The notes under the pieces: model-generated
The model's input: only the letters and a program-made list of their open reading frames with translations
What the model was told of the DNA's origin: nothing
The model's database searches: none
In this document: in pieces, positions 1 through 7,459 of the stretch
Layout of the letters: every line of letters begins with the position of its first letter
How positions within the stretch are numbered: position 1 is the first letter of the stretch
Translations under genes and position numbers: made by a program
Source of the DNA: TK10-74A sp965217625
GTDB taxonomy: Bacteria > Chloroflexota > Dehalococcoidia > Bin125
Assembly (NCBI GenBank): GCA_965217625.1
Contig: OZ244557.1
Coordinates: 682,001 to 746,000 of the forward strand
Direction: 5' to 3'
Length of the DNA: 64,000 bases

Positions 1-39
1 GCGGCCGCGCGCCGGGTCCGCGGCGCCATCCGCAGCGCG

Positions 40-309
40 CTAGATCGCGTCGCTGGGCACGCGGACGCCGTACGCCGAGCGATGGTCGGGCTTCCAGTGG
101 ATGGAGCCGTTCGCGAAGATGTCGGAGTTATTGGCGCGGTCGCGCCCGTCGAAGCGATTGCTGAAGCGCTTGCGCCGGCCGCACTTGCGGCACTCGCCCC
201 AACTGTTCTCGCCATTCGGCGGCCGCACCATCCAGTGGTGGACGCACCGGGCGTCGGTGCTAGACGCGGCCTCCCGCGCCGGGCTCTGCGGAACTGTCTG
301 CGTCACCAT
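40..309 (-). CDS. Small zinc-ribbon-like protein
   Basis: An 89-residue basic protein of unknown function. Its middle carries a Cys-Val-His-His-Trp segment, then a proline/glycine/asparagine loop and a Cys-x2-Cys-Gly pair followed by an Arg-rich stretch. This looks like a compact zinc ribbon with Cys and His ligands, so nucleic-acid binding is possible. The ATG at 309 is preferred because GGGAG lies about 8 nt upstream. The frame stays open to 414, but the extra 35 residues are low-complexity and have no ribosome-binding site. I recall short proteins with this HHW...CxxCG layout as uncharacterised ORFs in Chloroflexota. Nothing in the neighbourhood indicates a role. Confidence 0.6.
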   Translation of the reverse strand: MVTQTVPQSPAREAASSTDARCVHHWMVRPPNGENSWGECRKCGRRKRFSNRFDGRDRANNSDIFANGSIHWKPDHRSAYGVRVPSDAI

Positions 310-521
310 GGGTCCATCTCCCATACCCGCCCGCGCATGGCGGGCGCACCCTGCCCGGGGGGCAGGGGACTCAAGCCGGTCGGTTTGGGAGATAACTGGT
401 TGGATAACCAGCACGACCTACAAACACAGCGTGATCTGGAAATGGCCCACCGTCAACGCACTACCGCGGTCTTTTACCGCCGCTTTACGGGGCATCCGCA
501 CCCCCGGCGTCGCGCCGTCCG

Positions 522-583
522 ACCTCACCCCCTAACCCCCTCTCCAACTGAAGCGCTGGAGAGGGGGAACCGGAGGGTGAGGT
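522..583. repeat. Palindromic interspersed element, copy 1
   Basis: The outer arms are ACCTCACCCCCT on the left and AGGGTGAGGT on the right, which lacks two G of the full arm. Inside is an 11-bp stem, CCCCCTCTCCA pairing with TGGAGAGGGGG, around the loop ACTGAAGCGC. The same element recurs at 3206-3288 and, inverted, at 62909-62969. It resembles a REP/MITE-type non-coding element. No transposase is in the window. Confidence 0.8.
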
Positions 584-673
584 TCCCACCGCCCTAAACG
601 GACGCAAAACCCCCGTCAACGAGCGAAAAGTTTACACGCAGGTTACCTTAATTAACATATTAGACATAACGGT

Positions 674-688
674 GGGGGGGGGGGGGGG
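674..688. repeat. Homopolymer run of 15 G upstream of binding-protein gene
   Basis: Fifteen consecutive G residues lie about 90 nt before the start codon of the binding protein. A TAGACA (661-666) precedes the tract and a TATCTA (692-697) follows it, so the tract would fill most of a 25-nt promoter spacer. Long G runs slip during replication, so its length may vary between cells. It could also be a sequencing or assembly artefact. Confidence 0.6.
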
Positions 689-775
689 TCGTATCTAAAC
701 GTGTCAGACTGCACGCGTGCTCGTGCACCGAGCGGTCCCACAAGGGGACAGCCGGGAACCCGAAAGGAACATGTC

Positions 776-3190
776 ATGAGCGACCGGAACCATTGGACCG
801 CCCTGCGACAGCGAAAGATCTCGCGCCGCACCATGTTGGGAGCCAGCGCGAAGGCGGGCGTTGGCGCGGCCGGCCTCGCCTTGGTCGGCTGCGGCGACGA
901 CGACGACGACGCCTCGTCCGCGGCCGCCGAACGGGCCGCGTCGGCCGCGGAAGAGGCCGCTGCGGCCGCCATCGCCGCCGGCGAGGCGCGCGCCGCCGAA
1001 ACCGAGGCTGCCGCGGACGCCGCCGCCGCCGCGGCCGCCGCCGCGGGCGAGGCCTCCGCCGCGGCCTCCCAGGCGGCGGACGCCGCCGATGCCGCGGCCG
1101 CTCTGGCCGCCGAAGCGGCCGAGTCGGAGGACGCCGCCAACGCGGCCGCCGCCGCGGAAGCCGCCGCCGCGGCTGCCGCCCAGGCCGCCGACGCCGCATC
1201 CGCGGCCGGCGATCAGGCTGCCGCAGCTGTCGCCGCCGCCGCCGCCGAGGCGGCAGAGGCCGCCGCCCAGGCCGCCCGCGACGCCGCCGCCGCGGTCGAG
1301 GCCGGCACCGCCACCGCGGCGGCCGCCCAGGCCGCCATCGACGAGGCCGCCGCGGCCGCGGCCGCCGCGGCCGCTGCCGCCGGCGAGGCGTCCGCCGCCG
1401 CCGGGGAGGCCGCCGCCACGGCCCAAGAGACCGCCGAAGCCGCGGCCGAGACCGCCGCCGCGGCCGTCGCCGCGGCCCAAGAGGCCGCCGAGGCGGCCGG
1501 GGAGGCCGCCAGCGCGGCTGCGGCGGCCGTCACCGGCGTCCTGGGCGACACCGAGGACTTCTCCGTCCCCTGGCCGCTCGACCAGGTCGATCTGGACGCC
1601 ACGATCATCACGGTGGTCCCCTCCGACCAGGGGGGGCTGGATCAGCATCGGACCGGCAGCAAGCTGAACCACTACTCGAACGGCGCCGTCTTCAGCCCGG
1701 CCATGGAATGGGAGCCCGCCGCCGGCGCGGCGATCCCACATCTCGCCGCGCCGGAGTGGGTCGACCCCACGTCGATCGTGGCGTCGGTGGCGCCGGCGCC
1801 GTTCCACGACGGCTCGATCCTCACCGCCCACGACGTGGTGTTCAGCTACGACCGCATGGCCGGGAAGGCCGCCTACCACCAGGGCGGCGAGACGACCGAT
1901 CACCCCGGCAGCTGGACCCCCTCGAACGTCGGCCGGAGCTCCGCGAACTGGGTTCGCAACGAGGCCGTGGACGACCGCACGTGGTCGTTCGAGTTGCCGG
2001 GGCCCGATGCGGCCTTCTTCGTCGTCAACCTGGCCGGGACCGGCGAGGTCGTCATCATGTCGCAAGCGGACACGGAGGCGCGCGGCGACGTCGCGATGGA
2101 CACCTCACCGATGGGCACCGGCCCCTACCGCTTCGTCAGCCACGAAGACGACACGGACTTCGTCTTCGAGCGCTTCGAGGACCACTTCCTCCCGGCCGAT
2201 TACCCCTTCACGGTGTCGCACTACGCCCACAACAAGCACCTGAAGGTCGTGGTGCGGCCCGAGATTCAGTCGCAGTTGGCCGGCCTCGAGGCGGGCGAGA
2301 TCGACGCGGTGACGGACCTGGGCCCCAACAACGTGAAGCCCTACCTGGACGACCCCGACTTCACGGCGCAGTTCCAACCCGGCATCAACGCGTCGGCCGT
2401 CCAGGTGATCTATCCCAACCTGCACCCCGAGACGATGCCGGACGGCAGCCCGAACCCGTTCCTCGACTTCCGCGTCCGCCGGGCCGCGAACCACGCGATC
2501 AACCGCCAAGCCATCATCGACAACCTCGTGCTCGGCCAGGGCCACTATCCCCTGTTCACGTTCAGCGGCGTGTACGGCTACCCGACCCGGGAGCAGCGGG
2601 CGGAAGTCGAGTACCACTACGACCCCGAACTGGCGCGGCAGTTGATGGCGGAGGCCGGCTACGCGGACGGCTTCGACGTCCCGCTGTACTACACGACCGA
2701 CCATGGCGGCGCGGCCATGCCGGACATGGTGCCGGCCGTGGCGCAGGACCTGTCCGCCATCGGCATCCGCGTGCAGTTGGAGGCGGTCCTCATCTCCGAC
2801 TACTTCTCCGGCGCCTACATCATCGGCGGCCCCACCCGCCCGGTGGGCCTCTATTGGATGTGGTCCAACATCGTGCGCGACGTTGGATCGATGTGGGAGT
2901 GCTGCTCCGGGCCCAATGCCTACTTAGCGCAGCTCCAAGGCGACGGGGTCCAGGATCCGGCCCTGCAGGAGATCTTTGCCGCGCAGCAAGCCGAGCTCGA
3001 TCCCGAACGGCGCAGCGCGATGATCGCGGAGCTGATGCTGGAGCACGCGCGCCAAGCGTGGCTCATCTTCCTCGTCGAGGCGCCGGCCGCGGTGCTGACC
3101 CCGGCGGACGTCAACTGGCCCAAGGGCGGGCGCACCGGCTTCGCGTGGGGCGGCACGGGCTACGCCATCCAGCGGCGCAAGGCCACCTAA
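776..3190 (+). CDS. ABC transporter substrate-binding lipoprotein (SBP_bac_5), alanine-rich stalk
   Basis: Extracellular solute-binding protein of the family 5 (peptide/nickel/opine) ABC transporters, 804 residues. The N-terminus has a Tat motif, SRRTML (residues 16-21), and a lipobox ending at Cys39, followed by an Asp run (41-45). Export should therefore be by Tat with lipid anchoring. Residues about 46-285 are almost entirely Ala with spaced Glu, Asp and Gln, which predicts a long helical stalk. The rest is the binding domain. The ATG at 776 has AAGGA 7 nt upstream; an earlier in-frame start at 701 is unlikely because it would bury the signal peptide. Two permeases follow (3364, 4299) after a palindrome. 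The usual family-5 protein is about 500-600 residues, so the stalk is the extra part. Paralogues lie at 20972 and 63161. The substrate is not deducible. Confidence 0.88.
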   Translation: MSDRNHWTALRQRKISRRTMLGASAKAGVGAAGLALVGCGDDDDDASSAAAERAASAAEEAAAAAIAAGEARAAETEAAADAAAAAAAAAGEASAAASQAADAADAAAALAAEAAESEDAANAAAAAEAAAAAAAQAADAASAAGDQAAAAVAAAAAEAAEAAAQAARDAAAAVEAGTATAAAAQAAIDEAAAAAAAAAAAAGEASAAAGEAAATAQETAEAAAETAAAAVAAAQEAAEAAGEAASAAAAAVTGVLGDTEDFSVPWPLDQVDLDATIITVVPSDQGGLDQHRTGSKLNHYSNGAVFSPAMEWEPAAGAAIPHLAAPEWVDPTSIVASVAPAPFHDGSILTAHDVVFSYDRMAGKAAYHQGGETTDHPGSWTPSNVGRSSANWVRNEAVDDRTWSFELPGPDAAFFVVNLAGTGEVVIMSQADTEARGDVAMDTSPMGTGPYRFVSHEDDTDFVFERFEDHFLPADYPFTVSHYAHNKHLKVVVRPEIQSQLAGLEAGEIDAVTDLGPNNVKPYLDDPDFTAQFQPGINASAVQVIYPNLHPETMPDGSPNPFLDFRVRRAANHAINRQAIIDNLVLGQGHYPLFTFSGVYGYPTREQRAEVEYHYDPELARQLMAEAGYADGFDVPLYYTTDHGGAAMPDMVPAVAQDLSAIGIRVQLEAVLISDYFSGAYIIGGPTRPVGLYWMWSNIVRDVGSMWECCSGPNAYLAQLQGDGVQDPALQEIFAAQQAELDPERRSAMIAELMLEHARQAWLIFLVEAPAAVLTPADVNWPKGGRTGFAWGGTGYAIQRRKAT

Positions 3191-3205
3191 GGCCCCGCCT
3201 CCCGG

Positions 3206-3288
3206 ACCTCACCCCCTGTCCCCCTCTCCATCTGAAGCGATGGAGAGGGGGCTCCGATCCCCTCTCCCTCAGGGTGAGGGGGTGAGGT
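3206..3288. repeat. Palindromic interspersed element, copy 2
   Basis: Perfect 12-bp terminal inverted repeats, ACCTCACCCCCT at 3206-3217 and AGGGGGTGAGGT at 3277-3288, enclose a perfect 13-bp hairpin (3220-3232 with 3239-3251, loop TGAAGC). It sits between the binding-protein stop and the first permease, where it could attenuate read-through or stabilise the upstream mRNA and so give more binding protein than permease. Confidence 0.85.
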
Positions 3289-3363
3289 TCCGGCGGGCCG
3301 CCGGTATGCTTGCCTCCGCTACACTGCCGGCGGAGTTCCGGCGCGCGATCCGCAGGGAGCCCG

Positions 3364-4299
3364 ATGCAGTTCTGGAACTACTTCGCGATCCGGCTGATCC
3401 AGGCGTTCTTCGTCGTCTTCATCGTCGTGACGACCGTCTTCTTCGTCTCGCGCACCGTGGGCAATCCCGAGGCGACGCTGCTGCCGCTGGAGGCGCGGGA
3501 CGTCGATATCGAGAACCTGAAGGAGACCCTGGGGCTGAACGACCCGCTGATCGTCCAGTACGGCGTTTTCCTGTGGAACCTGGCGCAAGGCGACTTCGGG
3601 ACCTCATGGCGGGGCGGGGGCACGCCGGCGCTCGGCGCGATCGGCGACCGGGCCGAGAACACGCTCAAGCTGGGGGTGGCGGGCGTGGTGTTCGCGCTCG
3701 CGCTGGCGGTGCCGCTGGGCATCCTCGCGGCACTCAAGCGGGGCACGGTCATCGACTGGCTGGCCCGCTTCGTGGCGGTGATCGGGCAGGCCACCCCGAG
3801 CTTCTGGCTGGGCCTGATGATGATCTTCTTCTTCGCCGTGCAACTGGGCTGGTTCCCGACCGGCGGCGCGAAGGAGGGCCTCCGTTCGTTGATCCTGCCG
3901 GCGCTGGCGCTGGGGCTGTTCGAGATGGTCGCGATCATGCGGCTCACGCGGTCGGGGATGATCGACGTGCTGGAGACCGACTTCATTCGCACGGCGCGGG
4001 CCAAGGGGCTGAGCGAGCGGGTGGTCATCGGGCGCCACGCCGTGCGGCACGCGCTGCTGCCGGTCGTGACGATGCTGGGCCTCTCGCTCGGCCGCCTGAT
4101 CGGCGGCTCGGTGATCATCGAGATGGTCTTCGCCTGGCCGGGGATCGGCCGGCTGATCATCGACTCGATCCTCAAAAATGACTTCCCGATGGTGCAGGCG
4201 TCGATCATCGTGCTGGCGGCGTCGATCGCGGTCGTGAACCTGCTGGTCGACGTGTCGTACCGGCTGATCGACCCGCGCATCCGGGCGGGGGCCGCCTGA
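3364..4299 (+). CDS. Peptide ABC transporter permease (DppB-like)
   Basis: Inner-membrane permease of the DppB/OppB family, 311 residues. It has an N-terminal membrane helix right after the start, a periplasmic segment, then about five more helices. The EAA-type loop that contacts the ATPase is visible near residue 215 (RTARAKGLSERVV). The ATG at 3364 has GGGAG 4-8 nt upstream; the frame opens at 3310 but that leader is not membrane-like. The stop TGA shares its A with the ATG of the next gene (TGATG), so the two permeases are translationally coupled. It should pair with the DppC-like product and the binding protein upstream. No ATP-binding subunits are encoded nearby. Confidence 0.92.
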   Translation: MQFWNYFAIRLIQAFFVVFIVVTTVFFVSRTVGNPEATLLPLEARDVDIENLKETLGLNDPLIVQYGVFLWNLAQGDFGTSWRGGGTPALGAIGDRAENTLKLGVAGVVFALALAVPLGILAALKRGTVIDWLARFVAVIGQATPSFWLGLMMIFFFAVQLGWFPTGGAKEGLRSLILPALALGLFEMVAIMRLTRSGMIDVLETDFIRTARAKGLSERVVIGRHAVRHALLPVVTMLGLSLGRLIGGSVIIEMVFAWPGIGRLIIDSILKNDFPMVQASIIVLAASIAVVNLLVDVSYRLIDPRIRAGAA

Positions 4300-5195
4300 T
4301 GGCGGGCCCAATGGCGGGCCAGACGGCGGCGGCGCCCCTGGCCCAGCGGCGACGCGGCATCCGCTGGCGGCGCTGGCTGGGGCTCTCCCTGCCCGGCGCG
4401 ATCGCGCTGGCGCTGCTCGTCGCGGGCGTGGGGGCGAACGTGCTCGCGACGCACGACCCGGAGTTCATCAACCTGGGGGTGCGCCTGCAGCCGCCCATCT
4501 TCGACGGGGGCAGCTGGGACTATATCCTGGGCACCGACCAAGTGGGGCGGGACATCTTCAGCCGGCTGTTGTACGGCGCGCGCATCTCGCTGATCGTGGT
4601 CTTCATCGTGGTGCCGGGCGCGGCGCTGGTCGGGACGGTGCTGGGGCTGGTCTCGGGCTGGGTGGGCGGCCTCACCGGCCAGCTGCTGATGCGCCTGGTC
4701 GACGTGCAACTGGCGATGCCGGGGATCCTGTTCGCGGTGCTGCTGGCGGCCCTGGTCGGGCCCAGCCTGCGCAACGTGATCATTATCCTGCTGATCTGGA
4801 CCTGGCCCTCGTACGCGCGGCTGGTGCGCGCCGACGTGCTCACGCTCAAGGAGCGCGACTTCGTCACGGCGTCGCGGGCGACCGGGGCGGGGCCCGCCTG
4901 GATCATGCGCAAACACCTGTTCCCGAACGTGGTCAACACCGTCGTGATCATCATGACGCTGGAGGTCGCGCTGGTGATCCTGGCCGAGGCCGCGCTGAGC
5001 TTCCTGACCGTCGGCGCGCCGCCGGGCACGCCGTCGTGGGGGGTGATGATCTCGGAGGGCCGCGACTTCATGAACGTCGCCTGGTGGCCCATCTGGCTGC
5101 CGGGGCTGGCGCTGCTGACGATCTCGCTGACCGGCAACCTGATGGGTGACTGGCTGCGCGACGCCCTCGATCCGCGCCTGCGCAACGTGCGCTAG
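4299..5195 (+). CDS. Peptide ABC transporter permease (DppC-like)
   Basis: Second permease of the peptide transporter, 298 residues, DppC/OppC family. The N-terminus is basic, followed by one helix and the family-typical segment GTDQVGRDIFSRLLYGAR, then five helices with an EAA loop (TASRATGAGPAWIMRKH). It starts at the ATG overlapping the previous stop; a second ATG four codons in is possible. Its stop (TAG) lies in a CTAG at 5192-5195 that also supplies the stop of the convergent gene on the other strand, so the genes share all but one base of their stop codons. The ATPases DppD/F must be encoded elsewhere or shared with other transporters. Confidence 0.92.
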   Translation: MAGPMAGQTAAAPLAQRRRGIRWRRWLGLSLPGAIALALLVAGVGANVLATHDPEFINLGVRLQPPIFDGGSWDYILGTDQVGRDIFSRLLYGARISLIVVFIVVPGAALVGTVLGLVSGWVGGLTGQLLMRLVDVQLAMPGILFAVLLAALVGPSLRNVIIILLIWTWPSYARLVRADVLTLKERDFVTASRATGAGPAWIMRKHLFPNVVNTVVIIMTLEVALVILAEAALSFLTVGAPPGTPSWGVMISEGRDFMNVAWWPIWLPGLALLTISLTGNLMGDWLRDALDPRLRNVR

Positions 5196-5641
5196 GACTG
5201 CGGACCCACCAGCCGGCCGATCATCGGGTAGCGGTAGTCGTCGCCGCGCCGAACCGCGCCGGCCGCGCGCCAGGCGAGGACGGCCTGCACGCCGTAGTAC
5301 GCCAGGTAGACCGGCAGGGCAGTCAGGGCCACGGCCAGCGCCAGCGCCCCGTCGCGGTACGACGACTCCCACGCGAAGGCGGCCGCGACCGCGACGCAGG
5401 TCACCACGATGAGGGCCAGGTTGAAGCTGAGGAACTGGAAGAGGGCGGCCTGCAGCGCCTGCCGGGCGGCCCAATCCGACTGCGACCCATGGCTCCGGAA
5501 CAGCCCCACCGCGGCGAACACGCCCAGCAGCGGCACGACGTTGAGCAGCGCGGTCTGGTGGGCGCGGGCGGCCACTGTGCGGGCGGCCACTGTGCGGGCG
5601 GCCACTGTGCGGGCGGCCGGGTCGGGTGGCGGAGTTGTCAC
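5192..5641 (-). CDS. DUF4870-like small membrane protein with AARTV repeats
   Basis: A 149-residue membrane protein. After a proline-rich start come three copies of AARTV, encoded by a 15-bp DNA repeat. The rest has about three hydrophobic segments and the DUF4870/Tic20-like order: a helix ending in a Gly-Leu-Phe turn, a cytosolic Trp-Ala-Ala-Arg-Gln-Ala stretch, two helices, then a C-terminal Tyr-Arg-Tyr-Pro-x-Ile-x-Arg-Leu signature. The function of this family is unknown. The start is GTG at 5641 with CGGAAGG about 7 nt upstream. It converges on and overlaps the DppC-like gene by 4 nt. Confidence 0.75.
   Translation of the reverse strand: MTTPPPDPAARTVAARTVAARTVAARAHQTALLNVVPLLGVFAAVGLFRSHGSQSDWAARQALQAALFQFLSFNLALIVVTCVAVAAAFAWESSYRDGALALAVALTALPVYLAYYGVQAVLAWRAAGAVRRGDDYRYPMIGRLVGPQS
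5564..5618. repeat. 15-bp tandem repeat, three copies plus a partial one
   Basis: GCGGGCGGCCACTGT is repeated perfectly at 5564-5578, 5579-5593 and 5594-5608, followed by ten bases of a fourth copy. It encodes the AARTV repeats of the DUF4870-like protein, and being a multiple of three its copy number can change without a frameshift. Confidence 0.9.
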
Positions 5642-5995
5642 GCGCGGGCCTTCCGGGGCGGGGCGTCGGGTAACCGTCGTGTAAATCCTGGCGGCGAAGC
5701 GCTGGAGAGCGATTGCCGCCCGCCGACGCCAGCCCTTAGCTTGCGGCCACGCAGGCTATGCAGCCGAGGCGGGTGGGGCGGCCCAGGAGAAACGGAAAAC
5801 CTGGGTCGACCCCACCCTGGGTGGCACGCGGACGCGCTTGGGCAAGCGGTCCGCCCCGGATATTCTCGCACATTCGTTCCCGCCCCTCCATCAGCCGGCG
5901 ATCGTCGTGCCGACGGTCGCGCCCCCACGCCCCGCTGCCCGTACACTTCGGGGAGATCAGCAAGGGACGGGCAGCGATAGGGCGCCGGCGGATGC
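5642..5995. other. Intergenic region between divergent genes
   Basis: 354 bp separate the divergent DUF4870-like and DUF3090 genes, so both promoters should be here. GGCGGC and GCCGCC arms around 5691-5720 could form an imperfect hairpin. No riboswitch, RNA gene or convincing coding frame was recognised; open frames on both strands are compositional. Confidence 0.45.
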
Positions 5996-6550
5996 GTGAG
6001 CGACGACATGGCTAGCGGGGCCGAGCACGATCTGGGGCTCGTGGACTCGTTCGAGGCGGAGTCGATCGGGGAGCCCGGCGACCGGCGCTTCCGGCTGCGC
6101 CTGATGGCGCAGGGGGAGAGCGCGTCGCTGTGGATCGAGAAGGAGCAGGTGCAGGCGCTCGCCAACGCCATCGAGCAGGTGCTGGTGCTGCATCGCAAGG
6201 AGCGCGAAGGCTCGCGACCGTCGGCCGCGGTGCTGAGCGACTTCCCGCGCCACCCCACGCACGACTTCCGCGTCAGCCGCCTCGCGCTCGCCTACGACGA
6301 CGGCGGCGAGGCGCTCGCGATCTACGCCACCGACGCCGCGGCCGAGGACCAGGAGCGCTCCACGCTGCGGGCGTCGTTCTCGCGCGATCTGGCGCGGCGG
6401 TTCTCCCGCCAGGCGCAGGAGACGGTCTCGGCGGGCCGGCCGCTGTGCCCGCTGTGCAAGGAGCCGCTGGAGCCGGGCGAGCATCTCTGCCCGCCGGCCA
6501 ACGGACACTCGGAGGATGCGATCACGTGGCTGGGGCCGCCGGAGCTCTAG
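5996..6550 (+). CDS. DUF3090 family protein
   Basis: A 184-residue protein matching the DUF3090/TIGR03847 family as I recall it. The N-terminus has the family hallmark order DLG-x-VDSF, a GEPG turn, and a segment where substrate-like beta strands precede LWIEKEQV. The C-terminus has a treble-clef-like CPLCKEPLEPGEHLCPP, probably a zinc site, as in family members with a C-terminal CxxC. Function is unknown; in Actinobacteria the family often lies near a phosphoglycerate-mutase-like gene, which is not seen here. The GTG at 5996 is the first start; an ATG at 6008 is an equally reasonable alternative because neither has a strong Shine-Dalgarno. It lies 33 nt before the rhodanese gene, probably in the same operon. 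Confidence 0.85.
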   Translation: MSDDMASGAEHDLGLVDSFEAESIGEPGDRRFRLRLMAQGESASLWIEKEQVQALANAIEQVLVLHRKEREGSRPSAAVLSDFPRHPTHDFRVSRLALAYDDGGEALAIYATDAAAEDQERSTLRASFSRDLARRFSRQAQETVSAGRPLCPLCKEPLEPGEHLCPPANGHSEDAITWLGPPEL

Positions 6551-6583
6551 CCGCCCGCGCAATCGTTGTGGGAGGAGACCACG

Positions 6584-7438
6584 ATGTCGACGAATACCGC
6601 GCCGGGCTGGGCGCGACCGGAGCTGCTGGCGGAGACCGACTGGCTGGCGGCCCATCTCGACGACCCCGATCTGATCGTCGTCGATTGCGACCTGCTGCCG
6701 GCCTACCAGCGCCTGCACATCCCCGGCGCCGTGTGGTCGCGGTCGCGCTACTGGAAGGCGCCCGAGGCGCCCGGCGGCATGGAGGGCGGCGTCCACGCGA
6801 TCACCGACGCGGACGCCTTCGCGCGGATCATGGGCTCGCTGGGCATCCGCAACGACTCGCGGGTCGTCGCCTACGACGGCTCGGGCGGGCTCTACGCGGC
6901 GCGCTTCTGGTGGACCTGCGGCCGCTTCGGCTTCGACGCCGTGCAGGTGCTGCACGGCGGCCTCGACAAGTGGTACGCCGAGGGGCGTCCGCTCTCGAAC
7001 GTGAACGAGCGGCCCGCGCCGGCCCCATTCGTCGCGACCGGCCCGAACGATGCGTCGGTCTGCCGTCTGGCCGACGTGCAGCGCGACTGCGCGTCGGAGG
7101 CGCACGTGTTCTGGGATGTGCGCTCGGACGGGGAGTGGACCGGCGCCAACGCCCGCGGCACGCAGCACGGCGGGCGCGTGCCGAACGCGTCGCACCTGGA
7201 GTGGCTGGAGACGCTGGAGCATCCGCTGCGCACGCTGAAATCGCCGGCCGCGCTGCGGGCGCTGCTGTCGGAGCGGGGCATCGCGCCGGAGAAGACCGTC
7301 ACCACGTATTGACAGGCGGGCATCCGTGCGGCGCACGGATTCTTCCTCCTGGAACTCCTGGGCTACCCGCGCCCGCGGCTGTACGACGCCTCGTGGGCGG
7401 AGTACGGCAACGCCGACGGGGTCGTCGTCGAGCGCTGA
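6584..7438 (+). CDS. Two-domain rhodanese (thiosulfate/3-mercaptopyruvate sulfurtransferase), probable selenoprotein
   Basis: Sulfurtransferase of the SseA/TST type, 284 codons read through an in-frame TGA at 7310-7312 (residue 243). The N-terminal rhodanese domain is the usual inactive one, with Asp98 in the active-loop position (DGSGG). The C-terminal domain is catalytic: the loop reads TTY, TGA, then QAGIR and AAHGFFLLELLG. Related enzymes have Cys exactly where the TGA stands. After the TGA the frame stays open for 41 more codons and encodes a normal family C-terminus (YPRPRLYDASWAEYGNA) ending at TGA 7436-7438. A perfect hairpin starts 9 nt after the TGA. I infer selenocysteine at the active site. 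The alternative is a nonsense mutation or sequencing error, giving a 242-residue dead protein. The start ATG has GGAGGAG 6 nt upstream. No sel genes lie in the window. Confidence 0.8.
7322..7340 (+). promoter_or_regulatory. Putative bacterial SECIS hairpin
   Basis: Eight consecutive base pairs, ATCCGTGC (7322-7329) with GCACGGAT (7333-7340), close a GGC loop. The loop begins 18 nt after the TGA, leaving 17 nt between. Known bacterial SECIS elements lie within the coding region just after UGA, with the loop about 16-37 nt away and a G at the first or second loop position. Both criteria are met. Confidence 0.65.
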
Positions 7439-7459
7439 CCCCCCACCCCGCAGGGAACG

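Larger units (their letters stand above)
310..775. other. Intergenic region with palindromic element, homopolymer tract and 5' leader
   Basis: No convincing gene lies here. It holds the palindromic element at 522-583, then an AT-richer stretch (about 610-670), an uninterrupted run of 15 G at 674-688, and a leader reaching the ATG at 776. From about 584 to 775 the sequence resembles the region ahead of the paralogous gene at 63161: both share a CAAAACCCCC...GTCAACG block, a GTTACCTT block and a near-identical 50-60 nt just before the start codon. A TTTACA at 631-636 and a TAGACA at 661-666 could serve as -35 boxes, but no full promoter is certain. Confidence 0.55.

Noticed and set aside
701..775. 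Start of the first binding protein at 701 rather than 776
   Set aside because: It would add 25 residues before the Tat signal. ATG 776 has an AAGGA at the right spacing and matches the start in the paralogue at 63161.
652..1667. Several open frames on both strands across the Ala-rich stalk
   Set aside because: GCC/GCG repeats are open in most frames; only the frame with a Tat signal, lipobox and binding domain is real.
5691..5750. Possible riboswitch in the gap before DUF3090
   Set aside because: CTGGAGAG recalls part of a glycine riboswitch, but the GCCGAAGG-type core is absent.
6584..7312. Truncated rhodanese of 242 residues ending at TGA
   Set aside because: The stop falls exactly on the catalytic residue and the frame continues with a full family C-terminus and a hairpin; truncation would remove activity. 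Kept as an alternative, not the main call.
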